Shown: positions 7,335 through 15,930 of the stretch, piece by piece
Numbering within the stretch: the stretch's first letter is position 1
Layout of the letters: the number at the start of each line of letters is the position of its first letter
From: Natrinema sp. CBA1119
GTDB taxonomy: Archaea > Halobacteriota > Halobacteria > Halobacteriales > Natrialbaceae
Reading direction: 5' to 3'
Assembly (NCBI RefSeq): GCF_002572525.1
Contig: NZ_PDBS01000001.1
Location: 3,100,001-3,164,000, forward strand
DNA: 64,000 nucleotides
Translations under genes and position numbers: made by a program
Notes under the pieces: generated by a model
Told to the model about the DNA's origin: nothing
The model's input: the letters and a program-made list of their open reading frames with translations, nothing else
Databases searched by the model: none

Positions 7335-7873
7335 TGAGTCTGTTCGCGTACACCCTCGCGGCGTTCATCCTCGCGACGGCCGTCGCGACCGCGCTGTTTC
7401 GCGACGTGCTGTCGGCGATCATCGTCTTCGGCGCCTATAGCCTCGGAATGGCGATCCTCTACACGTTCCTGCTGGCTCCCGACGTCGCGATGACCGAGGC
7501 CGCGATCGGTGCCGGCGTGACGACGCTGTTGCTCCTGCTGACGATCGCGCGCACGACGCGGCCCTCGACGGATCGGCTCACGGAGCGAATTCACGTTCCG
7601 GCAGTCGTCGTCGTCGGGGCGTTCGTGCTCGTGCTCTGTACCGCCGTCCTGCCCGAGATGTACGCGGTCGGCGGCACGGAGACGCCGGTCTGGTCGAACC
7701 CGGACGTGACCCAACAGTACATCACGGAGACGTACGCCCAAACCGGCGTCGAGAACGCGGTGACGTCCGTCCTCGCCGCCTACCGTGGCTTCGACACCTT
7801 CGGCGAGGCGGTCGTCGTCTTCGCCGCCGGCGTCTCGACCCTGCTCGTCCTGAAACGCGAGGTGTTCGCCTAA
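7334..7873 (+). CDS. Mrp antiporter DUF4040 subunit (MrpA C-terminal-type)
   Basis: The protein is 179 residues from ATG 7334; a GTG one codon earlier is also possible. Residues 1-80 match DUF4040 (SAIIVFGAYSLGMAILYTFLLAPDVAMTEAAIG), which in bacteria forms part of the C-terminal region of MrpA. The rest resembles the MbhE-like segment. So what is one giant MrpA in Bacillus is split here. The TGATG junctions on both sides show tight coupling to mrpG and mrpB. Confidence 0.85.
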   Translation: MSLFAYTLAAFILATAVATALFRDVLSAIIVFGAYSLGMAILYTFLLAPDVAMTEAAIGAGVTTLLLLLTIARTTRPSTDRLTERIHVPAVVVVGAFVLVLCTAVLPEMYAVGGTETPVWSNPDVTQQYITETYAQTGVENAVTSVLAAYRGFDTFGEAVVVFAAGVSTLLVLKREVFA

Positions 7874-8409
7874 TGTCCCAATCCGTCGACGATACCTACA
7901 CCGAGAGTCAGGTGATCATGACCACCGTCAAGATCATCGCACCGTTCACGCTCACCTACGGACTGTTCATGACGTTCCACGGTGGCGACGCCCCCGGCGG
8001 CGGCTTCCAGGGCGGAACCATCGTCGGCGTCACCGTCCTCATGCTCGCCTTCGCCTTCGGCATCGAACCGACCCGACAGTGGCTCCGGAACTCGTTCCTC
8101 GTCGGCCTCGTCACCGGCGGCGTCGTCATCTTCGGCGCGATCGGCCTCGCCATGGTCGCGCTCGGCGGGAACTTCCTCGAGTTCACCATGCTCAAAGAGG
8201 TCTTCCACATCAAACCGAAGTGGGGGCTCGAGGCCGTCGAGATCGCCGGTATCTCGCTGATCGTTTCCGGGACCATCATCAGCCTCTTCTTTACGATGGC
8301 AGCGGGGTTCTCGCCCGATCGACCGAGCGGGACCGGTGGCGTCAGCGGTGCTCCCAATGCCGCCGATGCTCCCGACTCGCCCAGTGCGGAGGTGAGCGAC
8401 GATGATTGA
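7873..8409 (+). CDS. mrpB: Mrp antiporter subunit B
   Basis: The 178-residue MnhB/MrpB protein carries the signature FHGGDAPGGGFQGGTIVG in its first third and four transmembrane helices. A proline/Asp-rich tail of about 30 residues follows the last helix. ATG at 7873 overlaps the preceding TAA by one base, and its end overlaps mrpC by eight bases. In characterised complexes MrpB packs against the A subunit. Confidence 0.93.
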   Translation: MSQSVDDTYTESQVIMTTVKIIAPFTLTYGLFMTFHGGDAPGGGFQGGTIVGVTVLMLAFAFGIEPTRQWLRNSFLVGLVTGGVVIFGAIGLAMVALGGNFLEFTMLKEVFHIKPKWGLEAVEIAGISLIVSGTIISLFFTMAAGFSPDRPSGTGGVSGAPNAADAPDSPSAEVSDDD

Positions 8410-8773
8410 CCTCCTGACGAGCCACTACACGTACGTGCTGGTGTTCGTCCTGCTGGGTCTCGGGATCTACATGGTGATCGCCAGCGAGAACCTCGTGAAG
8501 AAGCTGATCGGGGTGAACCTCTTCCAGACGGCCATCTTCCTGTTTTTCATCTCGATGGCCTATATCGAGGGCGGCTCGGCACCAATCGTCCCCCACGAGG
8601 GCGTTCCGGGGGAGGTCATGGTTGCGAGCCCGCTGCCACAGGTCATCGTGTTGACCGCCATCGTCGTCGGCATCGCGCTGACGGCGGTCGGACTGGCCCT
8701 GATCATCCGCATCTACGCGGAGTACGGGACGCTCCGCGAGGACACCCTTCGAGAGGTGCGCGCCGATGAGTAG
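8402..8773 (+). CDS. mrpC: Mrp antiporter subunit C (NuoK-like)
   Basis: The 123-residue protein has three helices and is homologous to NuoK of complex I. Typical segments are GIYMVIASENLVKKLIGVNLFQ and LPQVIVLTAIVVGIALTAVGLAL. Start and stop overlap both neighbours. As a NuoK-like subunit it carries membrane acidic residues used in proton transfer (family knowledge). Confidence 0.93.
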   Translation: MIDLLTSHYTYVLVFVLLGLGIYMVIASENLVKKLIGVNLFQTAIFLFFISMAYIEGGSAPIVPHEGVPGEVMVASPLPQVIVLTAIVVGIALTAVGLALIIRIYAEYGTLREDTLREVRADE

Positions 8774-10328
8774 CGTCGACCTGCTCTTGCCGCTGCTGAT
8801 CGCGGTCCCCATCATCGCCGCGACGATCCCGATCGCGCTGGGACTCCGGTTCGACCGGACCGGCTGGTCCGTCACCGGGCTCACGACGACCGGTCTCCTC
8901 GCCGGAGCCCTCGCCCTCGCGAGCGTCGTCTACACCGACGGGCAGGTGAACCACACGCTCGGCGGCTACCCCCGGACGTACGGGATCGAACTCGTCGCCG
9001 ACGAGTTCTCCATGCTGATCGTCCTGCTCGTGACGGCGGTCGCTACCGGCGTCCTCGCGTACACGCGCCGCGGCGGCCCGCGCGGGAACACGTTCTACAC
9101 CGCGTACCTGCTGTTAGTCGCCGGCCTGCTCGGCATCTCGCTGACCGGCGACGTCTTCAACCTCTTCGTCTTCCTCGAGATCACGAGCATCGCGACCTAC
9201 GCGCTCGTCGCGAGCGGCGACGGCCCGGAGGCGGCGGTCGCCTCCCTGCAGTACCTGATCCTCGGGACCGTCGCCGCGTCGATGTACCTGATCGGCGTCG
9301 CCTTCGTCTTCATGGCGACGGGGACGCTGAACATGATCGAACTCGCCGACGCGATTCCGGCGGCCGAACGCCCCGTCCTGGTCCGGGCCGGCTTCGCGTT
9401 CATCGTCGTCGGCTTCGCCGTCAAGGTCGCCCAGTGGCCCCTGCACACCTGGCAGCCGAGCGCGTACCAGCGGGCTCCCGACGGCGTGACGCCGCTGATC
9501 GCCGCGCTGGTTTCGACCGCCTCGGCCTACGCCTTCGGCCGCGTGATCGTCACCGTCTTCGAGGTCGAGTACCTCTCCGCGATGCCGAACGCGGCGGCGA
9601 TCGTCCTCGCGGTCGGCTGCGTGAGCGTGCTCGCGGGAACCGTCCTCGCCGTGATCCAGACCGAGGTCAAACGGATGCTCGCCTACTCCTCGGTCTCGCA
9701 GTTCGGACTGGTCATCGCCGCCTACGGTGTCGTCATCGCCGGCAGTTCCGAAACGGCGCTGATCGGTGCGGCGATCCACCTCGTCGGCCACGGCCTGTTG
9801 AAGGCAGGCCTCTTTCTGGCGGCCGCCGTCGTCGCGACGAGCTACGGGGCTCGCACCGTCGACGAGTACGCCGGACTCGCAAGGGAACGTCCGTTCGTCG
9901 CCGGTTCGATGGCCGTCCTCCTGCTGGTTCTGGTCGGCGTCCCGCCGGGCGTCGGCTTCGTCGGCAAGTGGTACATCGCCCTCGGGGCCGTCCAGTCGGA
10001 ACTGTGGCCCGTCGCCGCCGTGATCTTCCTCAGCACCATGCTCACTCTCGCCTACGCCGCTCGCCTGCTCGAGAAGATGTACTTCACACCACCGCTCTCG
10101 GTCGGTTCGGCGGACGCGCCGGGCTCGATCGCGACGGACGGCGGAACTGCCGACGCTGACGACGGCTCCGCCGGCACTTCCACGTACGGCAACGCCACCC
10201 CCGACGCCGTCTCGATCGGTATGATCGCGATCGTCGTCGGCTTCGCGCTCACCGCTGTCGCGCTCGGCTTCGCCGGCGGGACGTTCGCCGACTTGCTCGA
10301 GCCGTTCGTTACGGAGGTGTTCAACTGA
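8766..10328 (+). CDS. mrpD: Mrp antiporter subunit D (NuoM/N-like), first copy
   Basis: The 520-residue proton-translocating subunit belongs to the NuoL/M/N family, with about 14 predicted helices. Conserved segments include FNLFVFLEITSIATYALV (helix 5 region with the key Glu), KVAQWPLHTWQPSAYQRAP and KRMLAYSSVSQFGLV. It is the closest of the three large subunits to classical MrpD. A short Gly/Asp/Thr-rich stretch (about 445-475) precedes the last helix. It overlaps both neighbours (ATG 8766 inside mrpC; TGATG at 10328). Confidence 0.92.
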   Translation: MSSVDLLLPLLIAVPIIAATIPIALGLRFDRTGWSVTGLTTTGLLAGALALASVVYTDGQVNHTLGGYPRTYGIELVADEFSMLIVLLVTAVATGVLAYTRRGGPRGNTFYTAYLLLVAGLLGISLTGDVFNLFVFLEITSIATYALVASGDGPEAAVASLQYLILGTVAASMYLIGVAFVFMATGTLNMIELADAIPAAERPVLVRAGFAFIVVGFAVKVAQWPLHTWQPSAYQRAPDGVTPLIAALVSTASAYAFGRVIVTVFEVEYLSAMPNAAAIVLAVGCVSVLAGTVLAVIQTEVKRMLAYSSVSQFGLVIAAYGVVIAGSSETALIGAAIHLVGHGLLKAGLFLAAAVVATSYGARTVDEYAGLARERPFVAGSMAVLLLVLVGVPPGVGFVGKWYIALGAVQSELWPVAAVIFLSTMLTLAYAARLLEKMYFTPPLSVGSADAPGSIATDGGTADADDGSAGTSTYGNATPDAVSIGMIAIVVGFALTAVALGFAGGTFADLLEPFVTEVFN

Positions 10329-12337
10329 TGGTCGCAGATCTCCGACCGCTCGCCGCCGTGTTGGTGTCGGCGGTCGCCATCGTTCTGATCGTCGCGTCTC
10401 ATCGCCGGCCGAACCTCCGGGAGGGCTGGTCCGTCCTGGCCGCTCTCGCGAAGTTCGGCATCATCGTCAGCATGCTCCCCGCGGTCATGGACGGCACCGT
10501 CTTCCGGTGGAGTCTCGCGGAATCGACGGGGATTCAGTTCCTCGCGGGCATCGACTTCGCCCTGCGAGCGGACCCGCTGGGGATCTTCTTCGCGCTCCTC
10601 GCGAGTTTCCTCTGGATCTTCACGTCGTTCTATGCAACTGGATACATGCGCGGACTCGACGAGCACGCCCAGACGCGCTTCTTCGCGTCGTTCGCGGCCA
10701 GCCTCTCCGCTGCCGTCGGAATCGCCTTCGCGGCGAACTTGGTGACGATCTTCATCTTCTACGAACTGCTCTCGCTGGTCACCTATCCGCTGGTCGCCCA
10801 CAACGAGGACACCGAGGCCCGCATCGCCGGCCGGAAGTACCTCACCTACACGTTCTTCGGCGGCGGCGTCTTCCTGCTGGCCGGCACCGTCCTCATCTAC
10901 TGGCTCACGAGTCTGGTCAGTTCGGGGCCGACGCTCGCCTTCGAGGCGGGCGGTATCGAGGCGCTCGCGACGGCCGCGCAGGCGGAACCGGTCTACGCGC
11001 AGGCCGCCTTCTTCCTGCTCATCGCCGGCTTCGGCGTCAAGGCCGCGCTGATGCCGCTGCACTCGTGGCTCGCCGACGCGATGGTCGCGCCCACGCCCGT
11101 CTCCGGGCTGCTCCACGCCGTGGCGGTCGTCAAGTCCGGCGCGTTCGGCATCGCTCGAGTCATCCTCGAGGTCTTCGGTCCCGGACTGATCCGCGACCTG
11201 CCGCTCGACGTTCCCGGAATCGGCGAGATCGGACTGAACATCCCGGTCGCGATCGTCGCCGCGTTCACGCTGACCGCTGCGAGTATCATCGCGATGCGAA
11301 AGGACCACCTCAAGCGCAGACTGGCCTACTCGACGACGGCACAGCTCTCCTACATCGTGCTCGGGCTGTCGATGCTCCACCCCTACGCCATGGTGGGGGC
11401 CCTTTTCCACATCCCCGCGCACGCGTTCGCGAAACTAACCCTGTTCTTCTGTGCGGGCGCGATCCACGTCGAGACCCACACGGACTACATCAGCGAGATG
11501 GCCGGCATCGGGAAACGGATGCCGCTGACGATGGCCGCATTCACCGTCGGCGCGGCCGGCATGGCCGGGCTCCCGCCGATCGCCGGCTTCGTTAGCAAGT
11601 TCTACATGCTGATCGGGGCCGGCTACATGGGCGGCGAGTACTGGCTGTTCGCCGGCGCATTGTTGCTCTCGGCCGTGCTCAACGTCGCGTACTTCTGGCC
11701 GGTCGTCTACACGGCCTTCTTCGAGAGCGAGGACCGCCACGACGCCAAACCGCTTCTCGAGTTCCCCCGGGGTGGAGTACTGCGATCCTACGGCGGGACC
11801 GATTCGGACGACGATCACGTCGCCGCTGACGGCGGGGATCCGACCGACAGAGCGGAGACGGCCGACGCAACTGACGGGGAGTCCGCAGATGAGGAGGAGT
11901 TCGAGTACGCCGTCGACAAGTACCCGAGCGATCACACGACCGCCGATGGAGTGGACGGGACGAGCCACTCCGCCGACGCTCAAGCGTCCGAAACCGTCGA
12001 TTACGGCGATCGAGCTGATGACGGCGATGCACCCGGCCACGACGATCACGGTGACGCCGTCGACGCTGTCGACCACCACGGCGACCACGACGATCACCTC
12101 ACCGGCGGCCCGCCCGCGGACGGCTGGCAACGCCGCTCGCCGTTCGCGGAGAGCACGTGGCTCATGCTCGCGCCGATTGCGGTCATTGCGACGGGCGCGA
12201 TCGTCCTCGGGATCGGCCCCGACTACGCCGTCTTCCTCGAGTTAGCGACTCGGATCGTCGAGGGCGTCTTCGGGATGCCGTTCGAGGAGCTGGGCGGCGT
12301 TCCGCTCGACGAACTCGTGACGGAGGTGAACGACTGA
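10328..12337 (+). CDS. Mrp antiporter large subunit D/A-type, second copy, with His/Asp-rich loop
   Basis: The 669-residue NuoL/M/N-family subunit carries conserved helices (FIFYELLSLVTYPLVAHNEDTEA, KAALMPLHSWLADAMVAPTPVSGLLHAVAVVKSG, RRLAYSTTAQLSYIVLG). The SGLLHAVAVVKSG segment is the MrpA/NuoL-like type. Between the penultimate and last membrane parts (about 480-595) it has a soluble insert very rich in Asp and His. This insert is absent from usual family members of about 500-550 residues. The gene sits between two other D-like subunits and is coupled by TGATG at both ends. Confidence 0.9.
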   Translation: MVADLRPLAAVLVSAVAIVLIVASHRRPNLREGWSVLAALAKFGIIVSMLPAVMDGTVFRWSLAESTGIQFLAGIDFALRADPLGIFFALLASFLWIFTSFYATGYMRGLDEHAQTRFFASFAASLSAAVGIAFAANLVTIFIFYELLSLVTYPLVAHNEDTEARIAGRKYLTYTFFGGGVFLLAGTVLIYWLTSLVSSGPTLAFEAGGIEALATAAQAEPVYAQAAFFLLIAGFGVKAALMPLHSWLADAMVAPTPVSGLLHAVAVVKSGAFGIARVILEVFGPGLIRDLPLDVPGIGEIGLNIPVAIVAAFTLTAASIIAMRKDHLKRRLAYSTTAQLSYIVLGLSMLHPYAMVGALFHIPAHAFAKLTLFFCAGAIHVETHTDYISEMAGIGKRMPLTMAAFTVGAAGMAGLPPIAGFVSKFYMLIGAGYMGGEYWLFAGALLLSAVLNVAYFWPVVYTAFFESEDRHDAKPLLEFPRGGVLRSYGGTDSDDDHVAADGGDPTDRAETADATDGESADEEEFEYAVDKYPSDHTTADGVDGTSHSADAQASETVDYGDRADDGDAPGHDDHGDAVDAVDHHGDHDDHLTGGPPADGWQRRSPFAESTWLMLAPIAVIATGAIVLGIGPDYAVFLELATRIVEGVFGMPFEELGGVPLDELVTEVND

Positions 12338-14166
12338 TGGAACTCGAACTCCTTTCACTGGCCTACCCGCCGCTTATCGTCTTCGTGGCGGCCCTGCTCG
12401 TGCTCGTCCTGCCGCGAATCGCCGGCTTCGCCGTCGGCGCGCTCAGCCTCGCGGCGGTGCTGGCGATCTCGCTGGTCGCCCCCGGAGGCCAGCACCTCGC
12501 CGGGACCTTCCTCGGGTTCGAAGTCGTCCCGTTCTACGTCGACGACTTCTCCCGAATGGTCGGCCTCGGCCTCGGCTTTTTGGGCGTCTGTAGCGTGATT
12601 TATGCGTACTCGAGCGAGGCGAGTCGAACGCTGGTCGCGTTCGCGCTCGTCTACGTCTCCTCGTCGATCGGGGCGGCGTTCGCGGGCGACTGGCTCGTCC
12701 TCCTGTTCATGTGGGAGCTGATGGCCGTCACCAGCACGCTCGTGGTCTGGCACTACGGCGGCGAGGCGGTCCGGGCCGGCTTCCGGTACGCGCTCTTCCA
12801 CGGCACCGGCGGGGTGCTCGTGATGATGGCGGTCGCCATCCACTACGTCGAGACCGGTACGTTCGTCTATACCGAGGCTGGTATCGCTAACGGGATCCCG
12901 GCGCTGCTCGCGGTGCTCGGGATGGGCGTCAACGTCGCTTTCATCGGGTTCCACACGTGGCTTCCCGACACCTATCCGCGACCCCACTTCGCAGCCTCGG
13001 TGTTCCTCTCAGTCTATACGACGAAGACGAGCGCGTTCGTCCTCTATCGGGCGTTCCCAGTCGGCGGAGAGAGCGACCTCTCGATCTACATTGCGTACAT
13101 GGGCGGCCTCATGGCCGTCTACGGCGCGACATTCGCGTTGCTCCAACACGATATGCGGGCGCTGCTGTCCTATCACATTCAGGCCCAGCTCGGCTACATC
13201 GTCGCCGCGATCGGGATCGGTTCCAACCTCGCCGTCGCCGGCGCGATGAGCCACCTGTTCAACAACATCCTCTTCAAGAGTCTGCTGTTCATGGCCGTCG
13301 GCGTCGTAATCTACCGGACCGGCGAGGAGGACCTGTACGACCTCGGTGGCCTCTGGCGCGAGATGCCCCTGACCGCGATCGGGTTCGGCCTCGGCGCGCT
13401 CTCGATCACCGCGATCCCGGGCTTTAATGGCTACGTCAGCAAGGGAATGATCTTCGACGCCGCCAATCCGGGCTACTACGGCCAGCCCGAGTATCAGGCG
13501 CTGTACTGGCTGCTCTGGCTCGGCGCGATCGGAACGCTGCTCTCCTTTATCAAGCTCGGCTACTACGTCTTCTTCCACGGCGAGAGCGACCTCGAGGTCG
13601 CCGACGCCAAACCCGGCCAGACCGTCGCGATGCTCGGCCTCGGCGGTGCCTGTCTCCTCTTCGGCGTCTGGTGGCAGGGGCTGGCCGACCTCGCGCCGAC
13701 GATCCACGGGAGCCATTTCGCGTTCTCCTACTACGGTGGCGAGAGTAACCTCCATCCCTACAGTCCGAGCCACCTCGAGACGGCCGGGATCCTCACGGGG
13801 GTCGCGGCCGTTGCGTTCGTCGTCGTCAGAAAGCCGCTCTCGAAACTCGATCTCGGCGACCCGGCGATGGTCGTCTACCCCGCGACCTACCACCTCAGCC
13901 GGTGGACGATGCTCGCAGTGACGGAAACCTACGCTATCGTCGACGCCACTGTCGTCGGAGCCGTCAAACGATGCTACTGGGTCGGAAACAACCCCGTCCT
14001 CGCCGTCGACGCGGCCGCACGGCGGCTCCCGCTGGTCGATGTCGACGAGCGGCAGCCGACCGACGGCGGTCGCCCCTCGACGATCCACCTCCGGACGAGC
14101 ATCGGGACGAGCGTCCTCCTGTTGACGCTCGTCCTGACGGTGATCCTATGGCTGCTGGTCGTTTGA
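12337..14166 (+). CDS. Mrp antiporter large subunit D-type, third copy
   Basis: ATG 12337, overlapping the preceding TGA, gives 609 residues. The core is a NuoL/M/N proton-channel domain (LLFMWELMAVTSTLVVWHYGG, FIGFHTWLPDTYPRPHFAASVFLSVYTTKTSAF, HDMRALLSYHIQAQLGYI, SHLFNNILFKSLLFM). The C-terminal extension has further helices, ending with a single helix after a soluble stretch. It is the last gene of the operon; no coding follows for 340 bp. Three D-like subunits imply three proton or ion paths, by analogy with complex I. Confidence 0.9.
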   Translation: MELELLSLAYPPLIVFVAALLVLVLPRIAGFAVGALSLAAVLAISLVAPGGQHLAGTFLGFEVVPFYVDDFSRMVGLGLGFLGVCSVIYAYSSEASRTLVAFALVYVSSSIGAAFAGDWLVLLFMWELMAVTSTLVVWHYGGEAVRAGFRYALFHGTGGVLVMMAVAIHYVETGTFVYTEAGIANGIPALLAVLGMGVNVAFIGFHTWLPDTYPRPHFAASVFLSVYTTKTSAFVLYRAFPVGGESDLSIYIAYMGGLMAVYGATFALLQHDMRALLSYHIQAQLGYIVAAIGIGSNLAVAGAMSHLFNNILFKSLLFMAVGVVIYRTGEEDLYDLGGLWREMPLTAIGFGLGALSITAIPGFNGYVSKGMIFDAANPGYYGQPEYQALYWLLWLGAIGTLLSFIKLGYYVFFHGESDLEVADAKPGQTVAMLGLGGACLLFGVWWQGLADLAPTIHGSHFAFSYYGGESNLHPYSPSHLETAGILTGVAAVAFVVVRKPLSKLDLGDPAMVVYPATYHLSRWTMLAVTETYAIVDATVVGAVKRCYWVGNNPVLAVDAAARRLPLVDVDERQPTDGGRPSTIHLRTSIGTSVLLLTLVLTVILWLLVV

Positions 14167-14506
14167 TCGAGTCGAGCTATCATGGCGTGTAGACTAAGGG
14201 GAAAACGCTGCATAACTTCGGTCTGGTCACTCAGTGTGCGGTGGCGCGCGCTGTCGGCTGGCCGAACGAGAGTGAGGTCAGCTGACGATACTGTGCGAGG
14301 GATGAGCGAGCGACAATAGGAGCGAGCGAATCGGTTGGGGAGGGTGTGGAAATCCCGCGCCGCCACGATAGCGGAACGCTCACTCTGTCGTCATTTTCAC
14401 CCTTGGGCCAGATCGTTCCCATTCACTCTTGTCCGTGATAGACGGATCGACAGAAAATCGCCAACATCGAATACAAACACACGATAGAACGATCGCCCAT
14501 ATCCGC
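14167..14506. other. Intergenic region between the Mrp operon and the integrase
   Basis: This 340-bp region separates two convergent transcription units. It should hold their terminators, though no strong T-tract hairpin stands out. I looked for a tRNA or its 3' end as an integration target and see none. AT content rises between 14400 and 14500. Confidence 0.4.
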
Positions 14507-15628
14507 TCAGTCCGTCTCCGTCGACTCGTCTCCCTCGACCGGCTCGGCATCCACTACCGTGGACTGGGAGTCCGGAACGACGATCGACTGCTCGAGCACC
14601 GACGCCCGAAGCGTCGGCTTCGACGCCGTCGCCTCCTGTCGGTACGACGCCCCCGATCGATCTCGGCGGACGCCCCGCGGCGTCAGATAGTCGCCGTCGA
14701 CGTCGATCCCGGCCCCCTCGCAGAGCCGGCGCAACACCGACCGCGCCCCCTCGGTGGTGATCGCCGGCGGCGCGATCGAGCGCTCGCGAGCGAGTTCCGT
14801 CGCCGTCGCGTCCTCGAGCAGGGACTCGATCGTCTCCTCGTCGTACCCTCGATCGCGCAGCACGGACCGCACGCGACCGGCGATCGACGGCGCGTGGGCC
14901 GTCGGGAACAGCGGCCAGTCGTTCGACGGCGGATCGAGGACGACCCGGTAGCGTCGCAACGGCGTCCGGGCGCGGGCGGGGAGGGGAACGTCCTCGAGTC
15001 GCTGGGACTTCCCGAGGACGCGGATCGTCCCCGTATAGAAATCGACGTCGTCCCACGTTGCACCCGCCCGGCGATCGTCGTCGGGGACCCGGAACAGCTC
15101 CGCGCCGCGGACCGTCGAGTGGGCGAGGACGGCAACCATCGCGTACTCGCGCAGTCGACTGCGTCGCTCGCGCATCGACTGACCGGTATCGAGCGCCCGT
15201 TCGCGGACGTAGCATTCGAGGTCGCGACGCTGTCGCGCGGTCCAGAAATCGCTCGTCGGTCGCTCGTCGGCGGTCGGTAGCGCGGCCTCCGCGCGGTCGG
15301 TCGCGGCGGGATTGTCCGCGAGGATCCCACCGCGGACGCACCACGAGAGGAACGCCCGGACGACCGCGTAGTACGTTCCGGCGGTCGAGGCTGTGTACTC
15401 GCCGCGACCGGTTTTGCGCCGGAGTTCTTCGGCGTACGCGCGCATGTGTTCGACCTCGAGTGCGAACAGCGAGGTCAGTCCGTGGTCCCGCTCGAGCCAG
15501 TCGGCCCACCGGCGGAGGATCGATTCCGCGTTGGACGCGTACGCTCCGGCACCCGAGCCGTCCGGATCGCCGACGGCTTTCCGCTGCAGGTAGGCGTCGA
15601 CCGCGTCCGTGACCGCCACTTCGGTCAC
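14507..15628 (-). CDS. Tyrosine-recombinase family protein lacking the catalytic tyrosine
   Basis: The 373-residue protein has a SAM-like core-binding domain (about 5-110, with EVEHMRAYAEELRRKTG and TYYAVVRAFLSWCV) and a catalytic-type domain. The box I arginine is in STVRGAELF and the beta-hairpin lysine in LGKSQRLEDVPLP. Box II reads LTPRGVRRDRSG, so the usual HxxR histidine is Arg, a change seen in other haloarchaeal members as I recall. The C-terminal segment after it (TLRASVLEQSIVVPDSQ) has no Tyr where ALRH...Y normally occurs. It may be a degraded or repurposed integrase. No phage or plasmid genes flank it. Confidence 0.8.
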   Translation of the reverse strand: MTEVAVTDAVDAYLQRKAVGDPDGSGAGAYASNAESILRRWADWLERDHGLTSLFALEVEHMRAYAEELRRKTGRGEYTASTAGTYYAVVRAFLSWCVRGGILADNPAATDRAEAALPTADERPTSDFWTARQRRDLECYVRERALDTGQSMRERRSRLREYAMVAVLAHSTVRGAELFRVPDDDRRAGATWDDVDFYTGTIRVLGKSQRLEDVPLPARARTPLRRYRVVLDPPSNDWPLFPTAHAPSIAGRVRSVLRDRGYDEETIESLLEDATATELARERSIAPPAITTEGARSVLRRLCEGAGIDVDGDYLTPRGVRRDRSGASYRQEATASKPTLRASVLEQSIVVPDSQSTVVDAEPVEGDESTETD

Positions 15629-15930
15629 GGGCTGATCACCCGCCGTCGAACCGCTCGAGCGACCGCGGCCGGTCGTCGGTTCGGGCGCGGATCGCTCTCC
15701 GGTCGCTCGAGTGAGCCGTCGGGACGCTCAGGCCGGACCGCGGGGGCGATACCACGTATCATCCGTTCGTGTGATACTGTTCCCCCGCCCTAAATCTGTG
15801 TTTCGGTCACGCGTAATCTGAAAAAAGTGGATCGAGTACCGGTTCCGGAACGCTATCGATGCAACGACGGGGCGATTCAACAACACAACGACGCAGCGAT
15901 TCAACAGCGCAACGACGCAGCGAGCGAGAT
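15629..15930. other. Intergenic region with inverted and tandem repeats
   Basis: The region between the integrase start and the glycerophosphodiesterase stop has no credible gene. It contains an inverted repeat GTATCA/TGATAC (15756-15761 and 15772-15777), a possible operator for the integrase. It also contains a 24-bp-period tandem repeat at 15862-15922 just before the phosphodiesterase stop. Confidence 0.5.
15862..15922. repeat. Tandem repeat, period 24, about 2.5 copies
   Basis: Copies are at 15862-15885, 15886-15909 and 15910-15922 (partial). Copies two and three are identical over their overlap and copy one differs at four bases. The repeat ends nine bases before the stop codon of the minus-strand glycerophosphodiesterase, in its 3' flank. 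Confidence 0.85.

Noticed and set aside
14167-14506. Search for a tRNA attachment site beside the integrase
   Set aside because: No tRNA-like T-loop (GGTTCRA) with matching acceptor stem was seen, and no direct repeats flank the gene.
14429-15280. Plus-strand frame across the integrase
   Set aside because: Shadow of the integrase gene: Arg/His-rich, no known domain, and the minus frame has recognisable catalytic motifs.
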